The notes under the pieces: generated by a model | What the model was told of the DNA's origin: nothing | Seen by the model: the letters and a program-made list of their open reading frames with translations, nothing else | The model's database searches: none | Assembly (NCBI GenBank): GCA_022829145.1 | Contig: CM040755.1 | Location: forward strand, 13,207,063 to 13,271,062 | Direction of reading: 5' to 3' | Length of the DNA stretch: 64,000 nucleotides | From: Albula goreensis | Lineage: Eukaryota; Chordata; Actinopteri; Albuliformes; Albulidae | Shown here: positions 1 through 10,520 of the stretch, one piece after another | Position numbering within the stretch: position 1 is the first letter of the stretch | Layout of the letters: each line of letters begins with the position of its first letter | Made by a program: the position numbers and the translations under genes

Positions 1-2389
1 CCTAAATTCTTAGAAATCTCTTACTGTGGGAGGTTGTAGCTTTAATTCTGTTGTAATAACAACTATCTATGGGGCATGTTTCTTTTTCAAAATAAGTGCA
101 TAAGACAGTGAGTTACATGAGGAAAATTACTCTACAGCCATTTGATTGATAAGTGCATATGAAAAAAAAACAGTGTAAATTATAGTCAGTAGCATATTAT
201 GAGATGCTACATTTTAACACATGCTGATGACTGGTATGTTCTTAGTCAGATGGTCTACAGAAGCTTAAGTATGTAGCTATAAAATTAATGTTTAAGATTA
301 CAGCATATGTTGTCTTCAGCTGCTCATACTGTATATCTCAAGGAGACAGATTCTGTATTTTTAGTTTTTGACCTTGATTTGGACATCTGTTAGCTTTACC
401 TGTGTTTTTATCTTGTTATGCCAATACTAACAAAGCCGATATGTAGCACCTGGTGTGCACTGACGATTTGGCCCTCAGGCAATGAAGCACAGTTTTTCTG
501 TGAATTCTGTTCAAAGGAAGAATAAATATTGAAACAAAACTCTTCTGACCTTACACTTGCTGGAGGGATTCATTTATATAGATTTTCTGTATGTATTGTA
601 GCAAGTACTGTTGGTTCTTTGCTTTTATAATTTAAGCGGTGTGATTAAACTCTTTGTTTAGTTGCCATGCTCCTAGACGTAAGTACATATATACGATTAA
701 AAATGATGTAATCATATTTTTTATGAGGAATATTACATGGAATGTCAGCTAGATTTTGGAAAGGGAGGTTAGATAGCATCTTTCTTTCAAATTCACCCAG
801 GAGAAAATAACTTTGTCTGACCACAGAATTGCTTTGGCAGCATTTACATAGAAAAGAGGACAAAGCAACAGGCAGTCAGAAATGCCAAAAAGGCTCAAAT
901 TTAATTAAGCATTTCAGTTGCGTTTCTGGAATAAGGTGATGATAATCCCTATAGGCAGAGGAGCCACATGCAGCTATTGCCTCGTTTCAGAAGATGAAAC
1001 AGGTTTATAGATCACAAAACTATCATAACAGACTGGGTCTACACCAAGACACACTTCTCAGAGAAGTTCAGGTCACCATATACTGTATACTGACCTGTCA
1101 GATTATAGCAGTTTCAATATTGCCAATGTGAAGAGACAGTCATATTCATATTGGTAATGACAATCAACACCCACCATAAAACAACTGCAAGGCAGCCATG
1201 TGAAACAAGCCTTTATATTATGAGTGAATCAAGGTTTTGGTATTTTCCCCCATCCTGTTTTTTCATTTAAAATGCAAGGAGGGGTTATTTTCCAGTGAGC
1301 CCTGGGTGCAGTTTCTCCAAGATGGGTTCCAGGTTATGTGTTGCTTGCTGAGGAGTGTGTGGCTGCTCTCAGCACCTTCAGAGCCGAAGGTGAACACATT
1401 TCTCTCACTTCCCCACGGTTTTCAGCATACATTAAACGACTGCTGAGACATTTCCATGCCAAAAGCCATGAGCTGATTTTGTTTCCCTTTCCTTGCTGCC
1501 TTCACACAACCATCCATTTAGACTTAATGCATCTGAGTGCATGATTACTCTAAAAATGTAATGAAATAGTTAAAATGTATAGTCATGACAGATGAAAAAA
1601 AGAGTCCGGTTTTGGTAATAAGCATTTACCTGTCAAAACACTCAAACAGGCAATGTTACAGGGCAGTCAGCTGACAGCATGCATGCACAAGGGCATCTTC
1701 TCTCAAAGGACGAGAGTTTGTGTCATCACTAAAAGAAACTATTGTTTGCCCTGACCCTCTATCATGTTACTTTGAGATCTAAGGTAACGTTGCTTGCATC
1801 TGCAGTTCTGGACATGATAATGATTAAATCCTTTGTATCCCTCTCTCTCTTTTTCATTGATAGCAACAGTATTTTGTCACAGTAGCGGAGCTATTTGTGT
1901 TCATTACCTTGAAATACGGGTTGATAAAGTGGATCCATTTATGTTTTCAATTTGCTGTGGACCACTTTGCAGTGTCTAGTGTCAAGACCTTGTATTTGAA
2001 ACAACCATCATAGGATTGCATTGTTGTGTAGTATACTGGCTTTGATTAAAGACCCTCATCAGAAAAACCCTCAATTCCTGTCGTATAATCTGTTTTTTTA
2101 TTATTTTTTCATGCTCCTAAAAATTGGTTTTTGGAGAAAAAGGTTCGAGCACTGTATGAAGCAATGATTCAATACTAGAAGAGCAGGCCAGCTTCAATGT
2201 GTAATGAAAACAACTCTTAGCCATCCAGTTCACAACTCCCTTACTACAGAAAAAGAAGTTCTGTGGCATAATGTCAAAGTCATATCCTTCAGTAAAGGGC
2301 TTGATTTAATCCTTTGTTTTCCCCTATGATAAAAAACACTGATGTGAAAAGCAAGGCTTCAATAGACCATTGTCACAGGTTTTGACATG
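1..2389. other. AT-rich intergenic DNA, no gene recognised
   Basis: No coding region, RNA gene or repeat end is recognised. The open frames are under 75 codons and have no family resemblance. The stretch from about 1240 to 1510 is less AT-rich and carries two overlapping short frames, which I read as chance openings. A pyrimidine run (CT repeat) lies at about 1838-1855. Confidence 0.6.
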
Positions 2390-2900
2390 ATAATTGAGTT
2401 CTTTCTTTGACAGAACATGCCTTGGGGTCTGGAGCAATTTCAATTTCTTTGTGAGGACTGGCCACGTCGGTCTTGCGGACGTGTTCTCATCCAGCTACGG
2501 CATAGCCCTGCCTTGGAAAATCACACGAAGTGCGAGACGCTTGACCCACGGGGGCATTCTATTACCACAGTCAGCCAGATCTCCCCTGTCATTGTGAGAG
2601 GGGGTGGAATAAATCTCCCCTTAAGATATTAAGATGTAATGTTTAACAGAATCACTATTCTTCCCTGCATAGTTTTCACACCTTTTTGAGTCCATGAAGT
2701 TACTAAGCAGGAGGAGAGCTACAGCTGAAGACTGCAGGCTCCTACCAGGCAACCTGGACCGGATAAGTGTTTGGCAGAGAGACAGTCTGGCCACGGTTGC
2801 CATAGTAGCCTCCCAACTACCTACACCATCCACAATCTGAAAACACTGATTGTGTCCAGCCCTCTCCACACTGGGGGAGTTGGAGATCTCCTGAAATGCA
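2390..2900. promoter_or_regulatory. GC-richer block, candidate conserved non-coding element
   Basis: The base composition rises abruptly against the AT-rich flanks, with several CpGs at 2460-2560. At 2796-2809 the sequence GTTGCCATAGTAGC differs at two positions from the RFX X-box palindrome GTTGCCATGGTAAC. Overlapping 65-80 codon frames on both strands do not resemble a known protein. The regulatory role is inferred from composition and motif density only. Confidence 0.25.
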
Positions 2901-3810
2901 GCACTTAAACTCTGTACAGGCTTAAGTAAACAGCTTGACCTTTTGAAGGCATCGCTATCTCCTCCAGAGCCCCCTTTCTACACCTTGGTGCAACATCACC
3001 GGATGGAGCTAAAATATTAATGGTAACCTCAGAATTTTCTAACTGTAAATGTTTTTTTTGCTGGACTGGGGTTGCAGTAAGCATAACTGTTTCAGTATAT
3101 ATGACCTGCAGCAATCATGTTGGTTATACTGAAATCTGAAATTCCTGAAAATTGAGAGTATTTTTAGTTTGCTTCCTTTGTGCCTTGGGATAGCATATGA
3201 GACTAAAATGGAAAAAACCTGGACAGAGAAAGAGACATGTTTATTTATATTCTGAACTGCTAACTTCTCCCTTTATATGGGTTGAAAGATGAGTAGAGTT
3301 GTAATGGTAAGAGCATTCTGGATTCTGTATGAGTTATAAGTTCAGGTTCAAGCTGGAAAAGATAACTACTATTTCTCCCACATTCTTCTGGCTGTATTAA
3401 CCAATTATGTTTAGCACAAATGTTTGAGCCATATAGAAAACACTGTCTGTTAGTAATTAAATACTTTAACAAGATGCTTTCAGGAAACATACAGTTTGTC
3501 TGCACTCTGATAGTATGTTTTAGTTTACTTTCCTATATATCACTATGAAACTGGAAGTCCAGAAAAACAAGGTTCAAGGTCAATGATTTACTGTCATAAT
3601 ATAATTTACAACATTACTAAAGCAAAAACCTTTTTATGCTCAGCTGACACTTAGCATTAAGCAATGTAAATCACTGCATCCAAACAAGTTGTACCATCAA
3701 TGCAAATACAGCAACTGTCAGTGCACAGCTGAAGAGTAGAAACATCTATGAGGGCAGAAAAAGCAATAGAAACACAACAAAATATATGGAAAAATTATGA
3801 TCTAAAAAAG

Positions 3811-4377
3811 GAATTGGACCACCCCTGGCCTCCTTAACAGCTTTAGTTCTTGAAATACCCTTACAGATTTGAACAATAACTACTTCTAGTGGGATATTAG
3901 ATCATTCTTTGAGAAAGGAAACTGACAGATTAGACTAAATTGCTTTCTTCTACTACTCAGAAGTCCAGATTTTGTCCTTAGTGCAGCAGGGCATGCAGTG
4001 CTGTGCATAGGCCTTGGTCATAAGCAACCCTAGCAGCTCTACCATTAATATAAGCTGCATGAATCCCTCTTTTTTTGTCAGAGGGTCAAAAACACACAGG
4101 CATAGATCCAGTGTGGACATTTCTGAGGCCATAGTTTTGGGGTTTTTAGCTACAGTCTTGCTGTTAATCTATGTCTGTCAGTGAGCTGCAACTTCCAACC
4201 AATGTTCCTCTTTCCTGATGCAGCATCTCTGCATCTGGTACATGCCCTGATGATTTTTGATGCAGTTTCCCTGGACACATACAATACATTCACTGTTTGT
4301 GTGACTGACACACCTGCAAATTTAACATTATACCATTGTACAATAACCATTGTACCCCTTTCAAGATCTGTTAGATC
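3811..4377 (-). pseudogene. Tc1/mariner transposase remnant, internally deleted
   Basis: On the minus strand, from 4377 downwards, the translation reads DLTDLERG, then AGVSVTQTVNVLYVSRETAS and a KRNIGWKLQLTDRHRLT segment. These match the N-terminal paired-like helix-turn-helix domain of fish Tc1 DD34E transposases, whose usual form is close to GASVTKTAELFGVSRATVSK...KRNSGRKPKLSDRDRRTL. After a few frame changes it continues with CTKDKIWTSE (family form KDHKTWTSE). It then jumps straight to IPLEVVIVQICKGISRTKAV...GGPIP at about 3811-3900, the counterpart of the extreme C-terminus IPLETIQNLYESIPRRIQAVL...GGPTP. The central catalytic region, including most of the DD34E triad and the SPDLN block, is missing. 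The element is dead and fairly old. Terminal inverted repeats were not located. Confidence 0.85.
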
Positions 4378-4639
4378 TCTTATCTAAGCAACTCATATTA
4401 CAGTGCTGATTTCAAAATATCGTCGATAGCACTGAGATCAATATAAAACACAACTGCCTTTTTAAATATTATGTATTTACTGAGAAATATGATGCCTTTT
4501 TCGTTTGAAGTATTCTGTCCACTCAATCATAGTAATATTCTTGTGAATAACACAATGTCTATATGATCATTTTCATTAACAGAGATTAATATAATTATCA
4601 GTAATTAACTCAATGGTTATTCATCTCCGTGAGTGACAG

Positions 4640-5390
4640 AACTGACCTGTAGCTTCTATCTCAGTCTATGATGAGGAGCTGCCAGCATTAAAGCTTGCTC
4701 AAATGCAGTGTCACCCACTTTGGCACTTAACAGAATGTGTGAGCGTGAAAGCATATCAAACCTCATTCTCTATGGCTATGCGACGGTGAAACTTCGAAGA
4801 CATTCTTGGGAGGGTGGCAGGATTTATGTAAGAGGCACATGGGGTCAGAGATGAGAGGGGGCGAGGCGGCTCCGCTTACAGGGGAATAAGGCGATATTCA
4901 TAATCGGCACCTCAAGGGTCACAATGTGCTGCACACCGACACCCGGTGCATCTGTGGGTTCGCATTCAAATTCGCCTCTCAGACAACATGCATTCACAGA
5001 GCACGCTCCGCCAGCCTGGGCCCTTTTCTTGCTGAGCAGTGGCCTCTCCCTCACTCCATTTCATTGAGTGGTGACGGATTTAAAAGCGTATTTGCTAAAC
5101 CTTCCTGAAATGATCTATTTTCCTTGAGGCGGTTATTATATGGCATCAGTGTTCTCCAGAAATACGAGCGTAACATGGGCTAATGAAAAGGCGAGGCTGT
5201 TTCACTTTATCCGGACGGTTGCTAGGCTGGTTTTGTTTCCCAGATCAATGATTCCTTTATGGGCACACTGGCACAGCCTGTGCCCATGGACTCATTTTCG
5301 CTCTATAGGACCTGTGTGCAGGAACTGTTAATGGTGCTGTGCCCCCACATGCCAGCTCTTAGGGCTAAATGTTGACATCTCTCAGGGCTT
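4640..5390. promoter_or_regulatory. Candidate conserved regulatory block
   Basis: About 750 bp of GC-richer, CpG-containing, repeat-free sequence lies between the Tc1 remnant and AT-rich filler. It has several TAAT/ATTA cores (for example GGCTAATGAAAAGG near 5177) and an ATTCATAATC stretch near 4895. Two short frames on each strand do not resemble proteins. It has the texture of an enhancer-type conserved element, but conservation cannot be tested here. Confidence 0.3.
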
Positions 5391-6195
5391 ACTTTTACTT
5401 TACCAGCATCTACACTGGAGCAAAACATAATGAGCTACTAACCCAACATCAGCCTTGACAATTTAAATAACATTAAATGGCTGTAAAATGATTTCTTGAT
5501 CTCTAAGAAATATAACCTCCACATCATTTCAAAAGTACAAATGGGATAATTTTTTTCATTCACAGTGAAAAAAGAAATCATTTGTGATATAAAGGTATAT
5601 GCAGGACAGTGGTATAACAACCAGATGGCCCTTGGGCCAACTTTCTGGAGCACAATATTGAGTAACACTTATAAACGGCTCTGTAATGGTTTCAAATCAC
5701 AACAGAGAGAAACATCTTTAAATGCAATTAGCCATATGGGTGCACAAGTGTTATAGAACACTGCCTGATTTCACAGTGGCTGGAGGGAGAACTCACAGAT
5801 AGTCACAGACTTAGTCTATGACATCATGCCTCAGCCATGGCCTGGGGGTTGGGGAATGGACTGCTTGCCAGATGCAGGAGGGGTTTTTATAGCCTGAAGA
5901 CTTTTTTTTTTAGATATTTCTAAAGGCGCTATAGATTTTAATTGTCCTCCGGTAGTACCCAGCTTTTATATCAGCAAGCAGGCAGGCTTTTCAGATATTT
6001 TTACCTTCGGAAAAGAACTCAAGTGAATTCCCTCAGCTCCTGCCTGTAGTATCGGTGCCATGATCAACAAAGGAGGATAAAACAAGGTTTCGGATGTTTC
6101 TTCTGACATTAAGGCTCCTCTTCCGAGTATCATAGGCAAGTGATTTCAACATAGCATAGTAGCACAGCATACGATAGAAAAAAATTGAACTCACT
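5391..6195. other. AT-rich intergenic DNA up to the Harbinger end
   Basis: No gene or RNA is recognised. A short GC-palindromic patch (GGCCCTTGGGCC) sits near 5627. Composition becomes steadily more AT-rich towards the left terminal repeat of the transposon at 6196. Confidence 0.5.
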
Positions 6196-6435
6196 GCGCC
6201 TCATTTATCAATATTTTTGTAAAACTGTGTGTAAATTTACATGTCAATAGATACGAACAAACAAATTCTGTCGGATTTGTCAAACACGCATTTGTTCATA
6301 TTTAGTGCGTATGTTGATAAATACCAATCAATCGTAAATGAGAGGTGCGTTCACAGATTTTTTGATTTGCACAAATCGACTCCCCTGAAATACCATATAA
6401 GGAGCTTGGAATTCCTTTGTTGGCAATGCAAAGAG

Positions 6436-6690
6436 ATGGCAGAGAAAAGACGAAAGAAAAAAAATGTTTCTGAAGCGGCAACTTAAGTTTTGTTAATGGA
6501 AATAGAATCCAAAAAAAGTTGAAAAATACTTTGTTCAGTAGTGTAAGTAGTGGAGTGTCGGGGCCGGGGAAGACCAAAGCCTGGCAAGAAATAACTGTCG
6601 CAGTAAACGGTGTCAAATGTTCTGCATACGCTGCAATAGGTTAAAAGAAAATGATTGGACATGAAACTGGAGGCGAATTATTGTTTGACC
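6436..6690 (+). pseudogene. Broken Harbinger Myb/SANT-like (NAIF1-like) ORF
   Basis: Translation from the ATG at 6436 begins MAEKRRKKKNVSEAA and hits a stop at 6484. It resumes in register with VLLMEIESKK, then after a frame change gives SGVSGPGKTKAWQEITVAVN (about 6550-6612), followed by a degraded K(R/K)K.LDMKLEA segment to about 6680. This is the order seen in the Myb/SANT-like DNA-binding accessory protein of PIF/Harbinger elements, related to vertebrate NAIF1: a basic start, an LLxExE(s/k)RK helix, GxSGxxKxxAWQ(e/k)IxxAVN, and KKKWxDxKxEAK. In active elements this protein helps bring the transposase to the nucleus and the DNA ends. Here several stops and shifts make it non-functional. 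Confidence 0.75.
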
Positions 6691-7129
6691 CCACTTGGCT
6701 GTAATTGGCTGTCGTTTTCTTAGTGAGCCAAGATGGAGGAGACTTTGATTGTTGCTGTGTCTAATTAGCTGGTATTGTACGATATTGCCCATGGTCTTCA
6801 GTATACATTTTCCTGTCACAAAACCAACAACCACTCATGAGATATCACAAACACTGATGTCTGACCAACAACCACAACTACTCAAATGGACTACAGACCA
6901 GCAAACCGATTTCTGTGTGTGTCACATCCTGTACTGCCCACATTCATAATGAGAAGACACAAATTTCGCCTTGGCAGGCGATAGTCATTCGTGTGCATTC
7001 CCATATGTGTGACCATACCCTAATTCCAGGCAACAACGTCTCTCCAATAATTTGCCTCCAGTTTACAAAAACTTACCTTCAGAGTTGGAGGGTGATTGAT
7101 CCAAGACAAGGGAAAACAGATCGCTGTCA

Positions 7130-7330
7130 CCCTCCATGGTACGGTCACACATGCGCAAAATTAACATTGGCGAATATTCGCCTCCTGTTAACTTCCATTT
7201 TATGCGAGTGAAGGGGGGAATAAAGCATTTGCTTCCAGTGGCGAAGCAAATTCACATCTTCGCTTAGCGTGGAGTTCAACTTTGGTGAACTTTGACCAAC
7301 AACTTCACAGCTTCAACCAACAGCAAAGAA
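7130..7330. mobile_element. Probable end of a further non-autonomous DNA transposon
   Basis: A segment beginning ACGGTCACACATGCGC is followed by a perfect 14-bp palindrome GGCGAATATTCGCC at 7169-7182. After that comes CpG-rich sequence with GGCGAAG/TTCGCTTAGCG and GTTCAACTTTGGTGAACTTT (7273-7292). The texture and phrases recall non-autonomous fish DNA transposons. I cannot assign a superfamily, and only one end was seen. Confidence 0.35.
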
Positions 7331-7431
7331 ATGTCTGTTTTCGTTGCCATAAATCCCAGAAAGTAATTTGTTCAAATTAGAACTATTACATATTTAGGAT
7401 CTTCTATAATAGTATTTAGCCCTCCCTATAC

Positions 7432-7474
7432 CTTGGCGACCCACCCAAGTAAAGCCTATGTGTGGGAAGCACTG
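7432..7474 (-). mobile_element. hAT-like transposon terminus
   Basis: Read on the minus strand from 7474, the sequence starts CAGTGCTTCCCACACATAGG and continues with TTTACTTGGGTGGGTCGCC. CAGTGsTTCCCA is the characteristic start of many vertebrate hAT termini. The element body would lie to the left. No partner end or 8-bp duplication could be paired, so this is probably a truncated end inside the Harbinger mosaic. Confidence 0.5.
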
Positions 7475-7566
7475 TTATGTATATGCAAATATTCCAAAAT
7501 CCGAAAAAATCCAAAATCCAAAACACTTCTGTTCCCAGGCATTTTGGATAAGGGATACTCAGCCTG
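7475..7566 (-). mobile_element. pogo/Tigger-like transposon terminus
   Basis: Read on the minus strand from 7566, the end begins CAGGCTGAGTATCCCTTATC, followed by repeated ATTTTGGATTT phrases and then GCATATAC. The outer flank at 7567-7568 is TA, the target dinucleotide of this superfamily. From memory, this wording is very close to the termini of mammalian Tigger-type (MER2-group) elements. Only one end is present and it abuts the hAT-like terminus at 7474. It has no coding content. Confidence 0.6.
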
Positions 7567-8221
7567 TATTTAGATTTATTTTTCAAGGACAGGAGAAAAT
7601 TAATCGCAAATTCCTACACAGTAAATGGCCCAATCAGCTGGCTATATTAGTGCAATAATGTAAGAATGCATGTTTATTAAATAAGAACATACATGTATTA
7701 TGACAGTCCTATTTCTGTGGTGATTCAGGGATATGTTGACTGCGGACAGAGCGAGGTAAGTCATAGCAATGAAAACCTTAGCAATGGTTTCTGCTCCTTA
7801 TTTATAGCAAATGTCCTTCACATGTTTTATGGAATTCATGTAAAAGTCCAAAAAAGAATTCATTTGATTAATCAGGATTACACAGCATCACCTGTTTTAA
7901 TGTTAAATCCAATAGTGATTTTATATAATAATTTTATATAATATTACTGCATTACTACAGATAATGTACTACTCATTTTTGATCCAATAAAAGATGAGTG
8001 AATGGAAAAATAAAAGCAAAAACATGAAAAAAGTCTTTACAGCAGTGTTTTTCCATTTGCGCACACAATGCAAACAGTTTAAAGCACTCGTGAAATTTCT
8101 TCTGGTCCTACAAACAAACTAATATATGAAAACTTTGATTAATCCCACATTTTTTGCGTAAATGCATTTACAAAAGATTTACGAATAAATTTTTTCGGCT
8201 CACGTTTGATAAATGAGGCCC

Positions 8222-10269
8222 ATTGAGCGGAGGTCTGAAAATTGGATGTGGAAAAGATGGTAAAAATTTGGTTTGATGATCTACTGTGTACATTACAGAT
8301 GCAATTATTATGGTAGCAATGTCAGCATGCCCATAATTCATTGTCAAATATCCAATCAAAAACAATCTAATTATCTATTCATCAAAAAAAAAAACTGATG
8401 TCTCAGACGGATGGCAATGAAGGGGATCGAGATGCATGGATTTGAGCCATTCAATGTGAAACACCACTCTTCTGCATGGCCATATTTGTAGTTTATTAAA
8501 ATATGAAAATGGACAAACACTGTAACATACTCTTGAATATTTCATATTATATTGGAGGCAAGCAAACTTCTTTTTGAATTTTTTTAATTTATTATTTTTA
8601 TTCTGAAAATAATGTGCACTTGAAATTAATTGCATAGGCCGTTCAAGAGACGATGCGTGTTTGCTTGAATCCCAGAGAATGGCTTCCAGAGAAGAAGGCC
8701 AAAATTTGACCTGGTGTCAAGTTTAAATATGGCCATCAGCCATCAGTAAAAACTGTGGTAACATAAAACAGATGCTGGTGGAATGCAATGTACAAGAAAA
8801 CATACAATTAAGGATTTGTCGGGGCCAATCCTAATTATATGAACCACATCTTAATGGGTCAAAGCATCTAGTACAGTGAGAAATTGTTATATTTACCTTT
8901 GAACATATAGTTCATTACTAAAAATAATATAAACATGTTTGTCTTCTCTCTTTCTGTCTTCCCCCATTCTCCCTGCTCATAATGTTTTAAACCTGTCAAT
9001 CCCTAGCAATTATGTTTCCACATTTATGGCTTTTTATTTATTGTTATTTTAACAACACATTTATATAAACAGAGACACAGAAAATTATAGCTCAATGACC
9101 ATAAATATAATTTACTTAGTCTTTGAACTCAGGTGCTGCCATATGCTTTGTAGATGTTCTCACTTTGAACCCAATTAATGCTTTGTACTGAAGTCTACAT
9201 CACACCACCAGAGTAAGAAAGGAGTTATACTAAATTAATTCTTGCACAACTAAGAAAAGGTAGCGTGGCTGCTGTTTATGGTAGAAAAAAGTAAAGATTT
9301 TGAAGGGTGATTAAAAAAAACTACACAATGACATTGAAGTTGTTTCTGGTTGTATTTCTCCACAGAGAATTAATTCCTCAGCCAGTGGCATAATATTAAT
9401 ATTCATCTCTGAATGAATCTTTCAAATGTCCTTTCCTACAGAAAGTATGTTAAGAATTAATGGTTTTGAATTATGGCAGGAAAATAACATTCAAAGAACA
9501 GCACTATTGTTTAGAGTTGACAATACATGTATGCCCTTTGCAAAGCCACTGACTCTACTCAAAAGACAAATGTCACCATGCTTTTCATCTATCATCAAAT
9601 CATGATATCACGTAACACTAGTACTGCAGACAGCAGACAAATTAAAAGTCCTTTTCAGATCACCTCTGAGGTCATTTATCTACAGTACACCTTGATATTG
9701 ATCACCTCTGTCAATGTAGCGTACATCAATATTAGAATGTCCCTGGAACTGAAACCCCAAGGTCAACTATGTGTGGGAGGAAGAGCAGGTTAGGCAGGAG
9801 ATTCAGATGGATTCAATCAAATGTATTTAGGACCAGATCCAGTCAAACAAACATGGTCTCTTTATGAATGGCATATGAAATTCAATCAAAACAGAATTTA
9901 TTCTCTCTGTGGGTATATGCTATTCTACGTGGTATAAAAATGATACAGCACAAAGGATATGCCTGCTTGTCTGCCATAAAACATATTATTTTCCACTACT
10001 ACAGCAGATAATAATAACAACAACTCAAATATTAATAATTGGAATGTTACATACAGTAACTACTAAATCTAACAGTAGCCATAAATATATACTATTATTA
10101 AAACATTAAAAAGAAGCAGGTCTTGATATTCTTTGTTAGTTGAGTAGTAGGGTTTCATTAGGAGTAAAAAGTGATAGCAAAAATGCTTACTTCTGAAGAC
10201 TGAGGAGATGGAAGATCATTTGGATATGCTCCTTGAATAAACCCTACATTTAAAAGCAAGCACACGAAG
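8222..10269. other. AT-rich intergenic DNA, no gene recognised
   Basis: Frames of 65-88 codons occur on both strands without protein resemblance. A somewhat more complex patch lies at 8640-8860. A microsatellite-like ATAATAATAACAACAAC patch lies near 10007. I see no transposon ends. Confidence 0.5.
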
Positions 10270-10520
10270 TAAATCATTTTAATGGCAGAACGGAGGAGAG
10301 GATACATTCTTCTACAGAATTTTGTATGATAAAACAGCCCAAGGTGCTGGAAGTCATGCGATCTTCACATTAGACATTCTGGAAATTCCTCTGCTGTGTG
10401 ATTAAGATGCACCCGTTTCCTCATAAACCAACTCTACTAGAGGCGCAATCCACATTCACCTGTGACTGTGTTATTTATGGAAACTTTTTGAAAACATGCT
10501 GATTCCTTTCTAGGTGTGAA
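10270..10520. promoter_or_regulatory. Candidate conserved non-coding block
   Basis: This is a less AT-rich, repeat-free patch including TGTGATTAAGATGCACC and a TTATTTATGG stretch, set in AT-rich filler. It is listed on texture alone. Confidence 0.2.

Larger units (their letters stand above)
6196..8221. mobile_element. PIF/Harbinger-type DNA transposon with nested insertions
   Basis: The left end reads GCGCCTCATTTATCAA (6196-6211). The right end, read on the minus strand from 8221, begins GGGCCTCATTTATCAA, giving a terminal inverted repeat of about 16 bp with one mismatch. The flanking trinucleotides are ACT and ATT, an imperfect trace of the 3-bp target duplication typical of Harbinger. The Myb/SANT-like second ORF of the superfamily lies at 6436-6680. 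No DDE transposase was recognised. At least two unrelated transposon ends occur inside (about 7474 and 7566), so the 2.0-kb span is a mosaic. Confidence 0.7.

Noticed and set aside
7474-8060. hAT-like ends at 7474 and near 8042 (CAGTGTTTTTCC) as one element
   Set aside because: The two ends point away from each other (the first element's body lies left of 7474, the second's would lie right of 8042). They cannot bound one element.
8375-8635. 86-codon minus frame as part of a Harbinger transposase
   Set aside because: It lies outside the terminal repeat at 8221 and shows no DDE motif or family similarity that I could confirm.
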